A stretch of 45,758 bases of DNA from Streptomyces spinoverrucosus (GTDB lineage: Bacteria; Actinomycetota; Actinomycetes; Streptomycetales; Streptomycetaceae): contig NZ_BJND01000072.1 of NCBI RefSeq assembly GCF_006539505.1, positions 1 through 45,758 on the forward strand, read 5' to 3'. Both the position numbers and the translations under genes were made by a program. Each line of letters starts with the position of its first letter. Position 1 is the first letter of the stretch. The notes under the pieces were generated by a model. That model saw nothing but the letters and a program-made list of their open reading frames with translations. It was not told where the DNA came from and made no database searches. Shown piece by piece: positions 8,713 to 16,466 of the stretch.

Positions 8713-8890
8713 TTCTGTTCTCCTCCGCAGAAACGGATTACGAGCAACGGGACGGTCAAGCAGAATCCGGATTTTCTTTCTCCAGCCGACCCGTCGGCCG
8801 ACCGGGAAAGACAATTCCAAAGATGCACACCGGCGGCCACCAATTCCAATCACTCATCTGGTTAAGGGAACGTTTCCTAGGTGAATCCAA

Positions 8891-8951
8891 GGGAATCCGT
8901 GAAGCGGTGTGCGGATTCCCCGGGGCCCTATGCGTCGCCCCGGGGAATCCG
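8891..8951 (-). terminator. Two mutually exclusive hairpins (terminator, possibly attenuator-like)
   Basis: Read on the minus strand, CGGATTCCCCGGGG (8951-8938) pairs perfectly over 14 bases with 8925-8912, starting 17 bases after the 833-residue gene's stop. The second arm also pairs over 9 bases with CGGATTCCC at 8899-8891. The two hairpins cannot form together. The first looks like a strong terminator dividing the cluster; the second could disrupt it. Confidence 0.6.
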
Positions 8952-8967
8952 GCGTTCCGCGGAATGG

Positions 8968-11469
8968 TCAGCCGCTGCCGGCCGCCCTGCGGGTGGAAAG
9001 CCACACCATGGTCGGGCCGGCGAGTCCGGCGACGCCGCCGGCGATGAGCACGCCGAGCAGCACCCAGCGGATCAGCCCGAGCACCTCCGACGGGGTGAGC
9101 CCGCCCGACTGGGCCACGTTCTGCTTCGCCGGGTCGGTCTCCTCCGGTGCGGCGGAGGCCGGGGAGGTGTCCGAACCGCCCGACTCACCCGAACCGGCCG
9201 CCGGATCCGTACCGCCACCGGTCGTTCCGGCCGTGCCGCCGCCGGTCAGGCCTCCGGTCGTACCGCCGTCGAGGCCGCCGCCCGTCGTGCCGCCGCTCGC
9301 CGCTTCGAGGTCGCTGCCCGGGGACGACGCGCCGGGCGACGGAGACGCGGAGACACCCTTCTCCAGCTGGTCGGCGGCCTGCTGCGCCTGCTGACGCATC
9401 GCGGCGGGCAGCGGAGCATACCCGTAGGGCAGCCTGCCGCTCGCGGTGCCGTGGGTCTGGCCCTCGTCGGCCGCGTACCGGATCACCTTGGCGTAGTCCT
9501 GCCGGGCGTCCTTGGCCTGCTCCAGCGAGGCCGCCGCGTACACCACGGCGGTCAGCGGATAGGCGCCGTCCTTCATCCGGGCGGGATCGGAGGCCTTGAC
9601 GCCGGCCACGTCCGAGTCGGGCATCTGGGCGACCGCCTTGAGCAGGGAGGCGTCGGTCGGTTTGACGTAGTTGCCGTCGGCGTCCGGCAGGGCGGCGGTG
9701 TTCAGCTGGTAACGCACGGCGGACGCGTTGTCCACGACACCCATCTGACGCCGGTCCACCGGAATCGCGCGCTCGACCGTCACCCATTTCGTGAGGCCCT
9801 GGTTGGCGGAGCATTCGAAGGCGGTGCCGATGTCACCGCGGCCGATCTTCACCGCCGCTTCGTGCATGTCGGTCGCGTAGGGAACCACCTCTTGCCCGGT
9901 GCGGCTCATCGTGAGCCCGGCGGGCCCGTTGTAGCACTCGACGGTCGTCGGCGTGAGGTCCGCCTTGGGGAAGTAGTCCAGGGAGTCCGAGATCACCCCG
10001 TCCTTGAGGTATTCGGGGTTGACCTTCATGCCCCAGGGGTCCTTCTTCCCTTCGAGGAACGCCTTCGCATCGGGGTCCGCCAGAATGTATTTCCACATCA
10101 TGCGGGCCGAGTCGGTGTTTTCCGAGGTGACGACCACACCTATCGGCGACTTGAAGTCGATCCCCTTGAAATCGGGGTTGAGCTTCAGGAATTCCGGGTC
10201 CCCGCCGATGTATTTCGGATTCCCGGCGAGGTATTCGGGAACGGGTTCCTGCGAGGAGACCAGGCTGCTGGCGTAGGACTGGGTGAGTGCCTTGGCCAGC
10301 AGTCTCTGGTTGAGCTTGAGATCCTTCAGTGGACCATAGTTGAAGGGCTCCTTGTCGTACATCCAGACGAAGGCGATCGACAGGCCGCTGACCGCGACAG
10401 GAGCGTGCACCACCTGGGCCGTGCCCTCGGCCGGGTGCACGGGATCCAGCGTCATGGCGAGCCCCGGTGAGGACTCGCCCGGTGCCGTGATGGCCTCCCG
10501 GGCGTGCGCTTCACCGGACTGGGTGTAGGTGAACCGGTGGGTGCCGGTCCTGCACAGCTCGCTCTGCCACGCCGTGACCGCGTCGGTGGCCAGCTCGGAA
10601 CCCATGATCACGCGCTCCGGCTTGTCCGGGTCGCAGGTGGTCGTGACCGGCTCGAAGTCGAGGCGGAAGACGATCCGCTGGTCCCAGTTCGACTGGCTCA
10701 GCGCCGAGGTCAGGGTCGCCGACGCATTCATCGGTGAGGAGCCGTCCGGCTCGTGCTCACCCCTGGGCACCACGACCAGCCAGCAGGGCTGGATGGCGCC
10801 GGTCGACGTCCTGCGCGCCCCACAGCCCAGGTACTCCGACTCGAGCGCGGACTTCATCTCGAAGACCGTCTCGCCCTCGCCGTTGCCGTCATTGGGCAGC
10901 CACGAGAGGGAGTTGGTGTCGCCCGCACTGAAGTAGGTGCTTTCGAGCGGTGTGGTGGTCGCGGGACCCGTCACCGGCCGGAAGGGCACGAACGGCCTGC
11001 CGAGCGGGTCCGTCTCGAAGTCGTCCGTCTCCAGGGGATCGGTCGTGGGCGAGACCAGGCGACCGGTCCCCGGCGGAACCCTGGCCTCGTTGCCGAATTC
11101 GCACTGCGTCCGGTCCGGCCCCTTCGCCGGGTCGTCCGCCCAGCACTGCATGATCTGCAGGAAGTTGTGCTTGGCGGGGGTCTTCGGCGCGGGCTTGCCG
11201 CCCGTCCACGACACCTTGACGCCCTGCCAGTGCAGGCCCTTCGTCTGGTGCACCGTGACCTTGAGGTCGGAGAAGTCGTCGTACTTGCCCTTCGACCCGC
11301 TCTTGGTCACCGCCGAGTTCTCGGCCGTGGCCGCCCGCGCCTGGTCCGCGCCCTCCGGCAGCGGTAGCAAGGCGATCACCAGCGCGGAGAGCAGACACCC
11401 GACCCCGGCGGCCACTCGCCGTCGGCCGGGAGACGACGCCCCCCGTGTCAGTCGAATCAGCCGTCTCAT
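8968..11469 (-). CDS. Large membrane-anchored PstS-related surface protein
   Basis: The 833-residue protein has a signal segment (about 1-47), a large extracytoplasmic region whose middle (about 330-640) resembles the periplasmic phosphate-binding fold, a Gly/Thr/Ser-rich linker (about 690-770) and a C-terminal membrane helix followed by STRRA. I see neither the GSGST nor the SGSGT phosphate loop of true PstS, so the ligand may differ or the protein may be structural. Several Cys suggest disulfides. The ATG start shares one base with the stop of the upstream PstS-like gene (TGATG), so the two are translationally coupled and probably form a pair. No LPxTG-type motif precedes the helix; anchoring is by the membrane. 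Confidence 0.72.
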   Translation of the reverse strand: MRRLIRLTRGASSPGRRRVAAGVGCLLSALVIALLPLPEGADQARAATAENSAVTKSGSKGKYDDFSDLKVTVHQTKGLHWQGVKVSWTGGKPAPKTPAKHNFLQIMQCWADDPAKGPDRTQCEFGNEARVPPGTGRLVSPTTDPLETDDFETDPLGRPFVPFRPVTGPATTTPLESTYFSAGDTNSLSWLPNDGNGEGETVFEMKSALESEYLGCGARRTSTGAIQPCWLVVVPRGEHEPDGSSPMNASATLTSALSQSNWDQRIVFRLDFEPVTTTCDPDKPERVIMGSELATDAVTAWQSELCRTGTHRFTYTQSGEAHAREAITAPGESSPGLAMTLDPVHPAEGTAQVVHAPVAVSGLSIAFVWMYDKEPFNYGPLKDLKLNQRLLAKALTQSYASSLVSSQEPVPEYLAGNPKYIGGDPEFLKLNPDFKGIDFKSPIGVVVTSENTDSARMMWKYILADPDAKAFLEGKKDPWGMKVNPEYLKDGVISDSLDYFPKADLTPTTVECYNGPAGLTMSRTGQEVVPYATDMHEAAVKIGRGDIGTAFECSANQGLTKWVTVERAIPVDRRQMGVVDNASAVRYQLNTAALPDADGNYVKPTDASLLKAVAQMPDSDVAGVKASDPARMKDGAYPLTAVVYAAASLEQAKDARQDYAKVIRYAADEGQTHGTASGRLPYGYAPLPAAMRQQAQQAADQLEKGVSASPSPGASSPGSDLEAASGGTTGGGLDGGTTGGLTGGGTAGTTGGGTDPAAGSGESGGSDTSPASAAPEETDPAKQNVAQSGGLTPSEVLGLIRWVLLGVLIAGGVAGLAGPTMVWLSTRRAAGSG

Positions 11470-13220
11470 CAGTACTCCCCCTTACGGCGGGTGCGCGCCG
11501 CGAGGGCCCGCGCGGTGAGCGGCGGTCCGACGACCACCGCGACGAGCAGGACCGCCGACAGCGCCATCAGGGCGCCGCGCAGCCCGAAGGCGTCGCCGGA
11601 GGCGAGGCTGACCGGGTTGGCGGCGACGGAGGTGTCGCCGGTGCCCGTGCCGTCGCCGCTGACCGGCTGGCCGGTGTCGGGGTCGATGACGCCGCCGGAC
11701 GACGCCGCGCCGCCGGACGCGGCGCTCTCGGTGGCGTCGGGCTCTCCGTCGCCGTCGGTGTCGGCGCCGCCGGTGCTGCCGCCGGTGGCGCCGCTGCCAC
11801 CGGAGCCCCCGGTACCGCCGGAACCGCCGTTGCCGCCGCCGGTGGAGCCGGATCCGTCGGAGTTGCCGCCGCCCTGCGCGTCGGGCTTGACCGGGGTGTC
11901 GGTGCCCGCGGCGCCCGCGGTGCCGTCAGTGCACTGCGTCGGGCCCTTCTTGTCGCAGTCCTTCGGCATCGGCGCGTTGTTGATCAGGGTGTTGACGCCG
12001 CCGGAGAAGGTCGGGTTGCGGCACTCGTTGATGTTGATGGAGCCCGTGGGCGCGCCCGGCACCTTGCGGAGCTGGTCGAAGCCCGCCTCGACGAGGTTCT
12101 TCGGCAGCGGCGAGTAGCCCAGCTGGTCCGCCTGCTGCTGGCCGTCGCAGAGGAAGTAACGGCCGAACGTGCCCAGCGAGTTGCCCTTGGCCTTGGTGAA
12201 ACCGGCCTCCTCCTTCGTGGGCAGGATCATGTAGCTGTAGCTGGACAGCGGGTAGGTGCGCGGGTCGGGGTTGCGGAAGACGCCGTCGAGGATCTGCGTC
12301 AGGTAGTTGACGGACTTCTCGTTCTGGTTGATCTCGGCCTTGGTCAGGGCCACCGCCACGCTGGCCGCGGTCGGCTCGACGTAGTAGTTGTCCTTGTTGA
12401 GGATCTTGGCCACCGGGAAGCCGGTGTTCTTGGCGTACGAGTACTCGACGTAGGTGATGGCGCCCTCACCGGAGGGCTGGCGCACATGGCCGGAGACGCC
12501 GAGCGAGCCGGACTTGGAGACCATCGCGGAGCCGCTGAGCAGCGGGTAGTTGGAGGTCATGCCGCAGTTGCCGCCGCCCCGGCCGGTACGGGAGCAGTAG
12601 TCGGCCCAGACGGACCCGTGTTCCTTGGACATCCAGGTGGTGAACTGGGCGCTCGTACCGGAGCCGTCGGAGCGGACGACCGGGACGATCGCGCGGGCCG
12701 GCATGTTCAGGCCCGGGTTGTCGGCGCGGATCGCGGGGTCGTTCCAGCGGGTGATCGCTCCGGTGAAGATCTTCGCGACGGTGGCGCCGGACAGCCGCAG
12801 GTTCGTGACCATCTTGCCGTTGATCTTGAGGTTGTACATGAACGCCGTACCACCGGCCACGATCGGCATGTAGGCGTAGCCGCGCCGCGGCGGCTGATCC
12901 GTGATGCCCTGCTCCTTGAGGCCGTAGGGGATCTCGGAGACCGCGAAGTCGACGGTGTTGTTCTTGAACTGCTCACGGCCCTGCGAGGAGCCGTTGGCCG
13001 TGAAGTTGACCGTCATGCCGTAGTTGGCCTTGACGTTGCGGACCCACTGTTGGACGGCGTTGGCACTCCAGGTCGAACCGGAGCCCGTGATCTTGGCGTA
13101 GGAGGCGGCTGCGGCCGGTGGTGTGTGGACGGCGAGCAGCGCGCACAGCAGTGACAGCACGGTGGCCGCCAGACGGAACCGAGTAGCGGGTGAGCAGCTG
13201 TTGGCTGATGTGTAGGTCAT
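11469..13220 (-). CDS. Membrane-anchored PstS-like phosphate-binding protein
   Basis: The protein of about 583 residues has a signal peptide (about 1-39, ending PPAAAAS), a PstS domain (about 41-430), a Gly/Ser-rich linker (about 435-540) and a C-terminal membrane helix with a basic tail (RTRRKGEY). Both anion loops of PstS are intact: GSGSTW (about 46-51) and RSDGSGTS (about 184-191). Classical PstS is a lipoprotein; this one lacks a lipobox and is held from its C-terminus on a long linker. The linker holds DTDGDGEPD (about 488-496), which resembles a calcium-binding thrombospondin type 3 repeat. It likely hands phosphate to the PstCA channel. Its 5' region is shared with a divergent tnpB gene. 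Confidence 0.85.
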   Translation of the reverse strand: MTYTSANSCSPATRFRLAATVLSLLCALLAVHTPPAAAASYAKITGSGSTWSANAVQQWVRNVKANYGMTVNFTANGSSQGREQFKNNTVDFAVSEIPYGLKEQGITDQPPRRGYAYMPIVAGGTAFMYNLKINGKMVTNLRLSGATVAKIFTGAITRWNDPAIRADNPGLNMPARAIVPVVRSDGSGTSAQFTTWMSKEHGSVWADYCSRTGRGGGNCGMTSNYPLLSGSAMVSKSGSLGVSGHVRQPSGEGAITYVEYSYAKNTGFPVAKILNKDNYYVEPTAASVAVALTKAEINQNEKSVNYLTQILDGVFRNPDPRTYPLSSYSYMILPTKEEAGFTKAKGNSLGTFGRYFLCDGQQQADQLGYSPLPKNLVEAGFDQLRKVPGAPTGSININECRNPTFSGGVNTLINNAPMPKDCDKKGPTQCTDGTAGAAGTDTPVKPDAQGGGNSDGSGSTGGGNGGSGGTGGSGGSGATGGSTGGADTDGDGEPDATESAASGGAASSGGVIDPDTGQPVSGDGTGTGDTSVAANPVSLASGDAFGLRGALMALSAVLLVAVVVGPPLTARALAARTRRKGEY

Positions 13221-13242
13221 GGTTGGTCGTCATGTCCCTCGT

Positions 13243-13253
13243 GCGGGGTGAAC
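13243..13253 (-). promoter_or_regulatory. Possible PhoP (PHO box) half-site upstream of the pstS-like gene
   Basis: On the minus strand GTTCACCCCGC fits the 11-base direct-repeat unit of Streptomyces PHO boxes closely, 23 bases before the pstS-like start. I see only one convincing unit, while functional boxes have at least two, so support is weak. Confidence 0.3.
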
Positions 13254-13268
13254 GGCACCGGTTCCCCG

Positions 13269-13280
13269 GATCGCGCGATC
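13269..13280. promoter_or_regulatory. 12-base palindrome in the tnpB/pstS-like divergent region
   Basis: GATCGCGCGATC is a perfect palindrome midway between the two divergent start codons. It could be an operator or part of the left end of the tnpB element. Confidence 0.3.
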
Positions 13281-13337
13281 ACGTGAAACGCATGATTGCT
13301 GTTGGCAGTTGAGTTCGACGCGGCTGGGAGAGTGGGG

Positions 13338-15002
13338 GTGAACGTGGCACGCGAACGCAGGAGGAAGCGTGACCTGACTGGTTTGGCACCCGCGTTCACC
13401 ATCGCCGCACCGTCGGGAGCACGGATCAGGGACAGGCTGCGCCCGGCCCCGGAGGACGAGAAGGTCCTGCGCCTGGTGGGTGAGCACCTGGGCCGTTGTC
13501 AGCGGGCCGATTTGGCCGAGCGGGTAAGGATCGGCCAGGTCACGCCGAAGGACGCCCGTCGGGCGGAGCGGAAGAGGAAGCTGACGGCGGTGTCTTCGTC
13601 GCGCTGGGCGGGGGCGATGACCCGGGCCAGCGAGGACCAGTACCAGCTGTCGATGCGCTGCCTGTACGACGAGCGTGTCGGCCTGCGTCGGGCGATTGGC
13701 GCCATCACCCGCCGCTTGGCCGCGCCCTGCGGCAAGCGGGCCAAGAACGGGGTACGCGGCTACGCCGATCAGAACGAACGGGTCCACAAGCAGCGGCGAA
13801 GGCAGGTGCTGGAGGCCAAGCTCGCCGTTGTGGAGCAGAAGATCGCCGCGGGTCAGCCATCGATCGTCGCCGGCGGGCGACGTCTGGCCAAGCTGCGGCA
13901 TCATCTCGCCGACGCGTGCCTGTCCGAGGCCGAGTGGCGTGATCGGTGGGAGGCAGAGCGGCTGTTCATCACTGCGGACGGCGAGTCCGGTGCCCCGCAT
14001 GGCAACTACACAATCACCGTCGATCCAGCCGACGGCACGGTGACTCTGGTGTTGCCCGAGCCGCTGCGGCACCTGTCCAACGCGCCCCGCGGACGGTATC
14101 AATTCGCCTGCACCGTCACTTTCCACCACCGGCGCGATGAGTGGCTGGACCGTGTCACCGCACACCGCGCCGTCCGCTACGACATCATCCGGGATTCGGC
14201 CCGAGGCCGCTGGCACCTGGACGCGTCCTGGGCGGCCGCCCGGGCGATGCCACCCACCCCGAGCGAGATCAAGGCACGCGGTGAGCGGCTGCTCGGCGTC
14301 GACCTCAACGCCGACCACCTGGCCGCCTGCGTAATCGACATGCACGGCAACCCCGTGGGTGCACCCGTCACGATCCCGCTGAGGCTGGCTGGCCCTGCAA
14401 GCACGCGAGACGGCCGTCTCCGCGCCGCGATCAGTCAGCTGATCACCATGGCCGGGGAGCACGGCTGCGTGGGGATCGCGATCGAGGACCTGGGCTTCGC
14501 CGAGGCCCGTCAGGCTGGCCGGGAGACTATGGGCCGCGGCAGGCGCGGCAAGAAGTTCCGCCGTACGGTGGCGGACATCCCGACGGCCCGCTTCCGCGAA
14601 CGCCTGCGCGGCATGGCTTACCACGCCGGTCTGGTCGTCATCGCCGTCGACCCGGCCTTCACCAGCCGCTGGGGCGGCCAGCACTGGACCAAGTCTCTGC
14701 AGGAGCAGTCGAAGAAGGCCAAGGTCACCCGGCATCACGCGGCCGGTGTGGCCATCGGACGGCGCGACGCCCTCGGGCACGGGATCAGGCGTCGGCCAGG
14801 TGTGACCGCCCACCACCGGAGGATGGTGATGCGGAGAGCTACCGGCCAGGCCACATCCCTCCCGAGGGCGCGCGGGGCCGCGAGCCCACCCAGGACAGCG
14901 GGCACGCCCACCCCGGGCGGCAAGACCCGACCGCGCCGAGGTGACCAGCTCACGCTGTTCCCCGACCTCGAAGACCGTTCGCGAGGCCACCGGACCACCT
15001 AA
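13338..15002 (+). CDS. TnpB-family (IS200/IS605-type) protein, probably impaired or nuclease-dead
   Basis: TnpB proteins are RNA-guided RuvC nucleases of IS605-type transposons. The 554 residues show RuvC-I Asp322 (GVDLNADHL) and RuvC-II Glu383 (IAIEDLGF). At the RuvC-III site the sequence reads TRHHAAGVAIGRR; relatives I recall have Asp in place of the second His (residue 467, codon CAC at 14736). The zinc-ribbon cysteines expected between RuvC-II and -III are absent (VDPAFTSRWGGQHW), as in a Streptomyces-specific branch. It is longer than typical TnpB (about 400). GTG at 13338 follows GGGAG by 7 bases. No tnpA is nearby. It lies divergent from the pstS-like gene and convergent with pstA. 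Role: relic, homing element or TldR-like repressor. Confidence 0.85.
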   Translation: MNVARERRRKRDLTGLAPAFTIAAPSGARIRDRLRPAPEDEKVLRLVGEHLGRCQRADLAERVRIGQVTPKDARRAERKRKLTAVSSSRWAGAMTRASEDQYQLSMRCLYDERVGLRRAIGAITRRLAAPCGKRAKNGVRGYADQNERVHKQRRRQVLEAKLAVVEQKIAAGQPSIVAGGRRLAKLRHHLADACLSEAEWRDRWEAERLFITADGESGAPHGNYTITVDPADGTVTLVLPEPLRHLSNAPRGRYQFACTVTFHHRRDEWLDRVTAHRAVRYDIIRDSARGRWHLDASWAAARAMPPTPSEIKARGERLLGVDLNADHLAACVIDMHGNPVGAPVTIPLRLAGPASTRDGRLRAAISQLITMAGEHGCVGIAIEDLGFAEARQAGRETMGRGRRGKKFRRTVADIPTARFRERLRGMAYHAGLVVIAVDPAFTSRWGGQHWTKSLQEQSKKAKVTRHHAAGVAIGRRDALGHGIRRRPGVTAHHRRMVMRRATGQATSLPRARGAASPPRTAGTPTPGGKTRPRRGDQLTLFPDLEDRSRGHRTT

Positions 15003-15017
15003 TCCGGTTATGGCGAG

Positions 15018-15056
15018 TTGGCTGGCGCTGGCCAACAAACCTAGGGACGGTTTCAC
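15018..15056 (+). mobile_element. Candidate right end of the tnpB element with two hairpins
   Basis: Just after tnpB come TTGGC/GCCAA (15018-15035) and AAACC/GGTTT (15037-15053), then CAC. IS605-type right ends carry such hairpins, and the omega RNA scaffold normally covers this area with the guide immediately after it (here from about 15057). The pstA stop codon (15053-15055 on the minus strand) falls inside, so the insertion may have supplied it. The hairpins may also act as a terminator. Confidence 0.4.
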
Positions 15057-16375
15057 GACGAACTCCCGGGTGCTGAACGGAAGGGAGTGGGCGAGGCAGA
15101 CGGCTTTGCGCCGGTGGGATCGGCGGACGTGGCCGCTGCGGCAGGCGCGCCCGTGGCAGGCGCCACCCGTCCCGCCCGTGCGGCGAACCGACGCGCGTCA
15201 CGCCGTGACGCGAGGACCCGGCGGTGCTCCTGGCGGCGCGTCAGCTGCCCGGGGCCACGGCCGCCGAGGATACGCGCGGCGACGAACAGCAGCAGCACCA
15301 GCGCCATCAGCAGGGACGCCGTACCGAAACCGCGCGAGATCATGGTCGGCTCGGGCGACTTGACGAACTCGAAGGTGGCGAGCGGCAGGGAGACCATCGG
15401 GCCGTGCAGCGGGTCGAGGTTCAGCTCGGAGGTGAAGCCTGCCGTCAGCAGCACCGGGGAGGTCTCGCCGATGCCGCGCGCGGTGCCGAGGATCACCGAG
15501 GTGGTCAGGCCGGAGCGGCAGGTCGGCAGGACGACGTGCCAGGCGGTGCGCCAGCGCGACGTACCCATGGCGTACGACGCTTCCCGCAGGGTGCCCGGCA
15601 CCAGCCGGATGACGACGTCGGCGGCGCGGATGATGATCGGCAGCATCATCACCGACAGCGCCAGCGAGGCGGCGAAGCCGGACTGGTCCAGGCCGAGGCC
15701 CAGGATCGCGGTGGCGTAGATGAACAGTCCCGCGACGATGGACGGCAACGCTGTCATCGCCTCGACGATGGTGCGCACGAACCGGGCGAACGGCCCGGGC
15801 ACCTCGTTGAGGAAGACCGCGCAGATCAGCCCGAGCGGCACGGTGATCACCAGCGCGATGACGATCATGATGAGCGTGCCGGCCGCCGCGTGCAGGGCGC
15901 CGCCGACGCTGAGCGGCTCCAGGGGCCCGGCCAGCTCCATGTCCTGCGTGAAAAAGTTCAGATGAACGAGCGCCTTGCGCCCCTCCACCAGGGCGTACAC
16001 CACCACGATCGCGAGGATCGCCACCATCAGCAGGCCCATCGACCGCACCACGGCCGCCGCGATCCGGTCGACGACGGCCGGTCCGTCCTCGTCGAAGGAG
16101 ACGAGCAGCGCGTACAGCAGCAGGAAGAAGCCGTACGCCATGACGACGAAGCCGACCACGCCGTTGAACGGCAGCAGCCAGCCGAACAGCAGCCAGGTCA
16201 GCGACAGCGCGGCGGCCGCGGCGCCGACCATGGCGTACACGTCGGTGTCGCGCAGCGAGGTGAGGGCGCGACGGCGCTCTCCGCCGGGGTCGGCGGTGAG
16301 CGGGGGGCCGGGCAGCGTCGTACGCGGGCGTGTCGGCGCCTGACGCGCGCCGGGCGCTTCAGGGGCAACGGTCAT
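15053..16375 (-). CDS. pstA: Phosphate ABC transporter permease, PstA-like
   Basis: This membrane channel subunit pairs with PstC. The 440 residues contain about seven or eight hydrophobic segments and the permease coupling loop EASYAMGTSRWRTAWHVVLP. GIGETSPVLL and ALPSIVAGLFIYA are typical of PstA. At 440 residues it is longer than common PstA (about 290-350), with an extended N-terminus carrying two extra hydrophobic segments and a long Ala/Pro/Arg-rich C-terminal tail. ATG at 16375 is preceded by AGGAAAGAG. It lies about 90 bases after pstC in the same direction. The last codons and the stop abut the presumed right end of the tnpB element, so the native C-terminus may have been altered. 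Confidence 0.9.
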   Translation of the reverse strand: MTVAPEAPGARQAPTRPRTTLPGPPLTADPGGERRRALTSLRDTDVYAMVGAAAAALSLTWLLFGWLLPFNGVVGFVVMAYGFFLLLYALLVSFDEDGPAVVDRIAAAVVRSMGLLMVAILAIVVVYALVEGRKALVHLNFFTQDMELAGPLEPLSVGGALHAAAGTLIMIVIALVITVPLGLICAVFLNEVPGPFARFVRTIVEAMTALPSIVAGLFIYATAILGLGLDQSGFAASLALSVMMLPIIIRAADVVIRLVPGTLREASYAMGTSRWRTAWHVVLPTCRSGLTTSVILGTARGIGETSPVLLTAGFTSELNLDPLHGPMVSLPLATFEFVKSPEPTMISRGFGTASLLMALVLLLFVAARILGGRGPGQLTRRQEHRRVLASRRDARRFAARAGRVAPATGAPAAAATSADPTGAKPSASPTPFRSAPGSSS

Positions 16376-16466
16376 GGTCGCTCTTTCCTGTGTGGGTGCG
16401 GGCGGCCGTGGGGGGGTGGTTGCGGGACGAGCCGCGGGAGACGAAACGAGAGGGCCGACCGGGGCG

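Noticed and set aside
11469..13220. Reading the PstS-like protein as a lipoprotein
   Set aside because: The signal region lacks a lipobox Cys; the Cys residues near positions 9 and 26 are not in an L-x-(A/G)-C context at a cleavage site, and a C-terminal helix provides the anchor.
13230..15056. Long open frame (608 codons) on the strand opposite tnpB
   Set aside because: High-GC DNA leaves the antisense of real genes open. The plus-strand protein has clear RuvC motifs, while the antisense protein has none.
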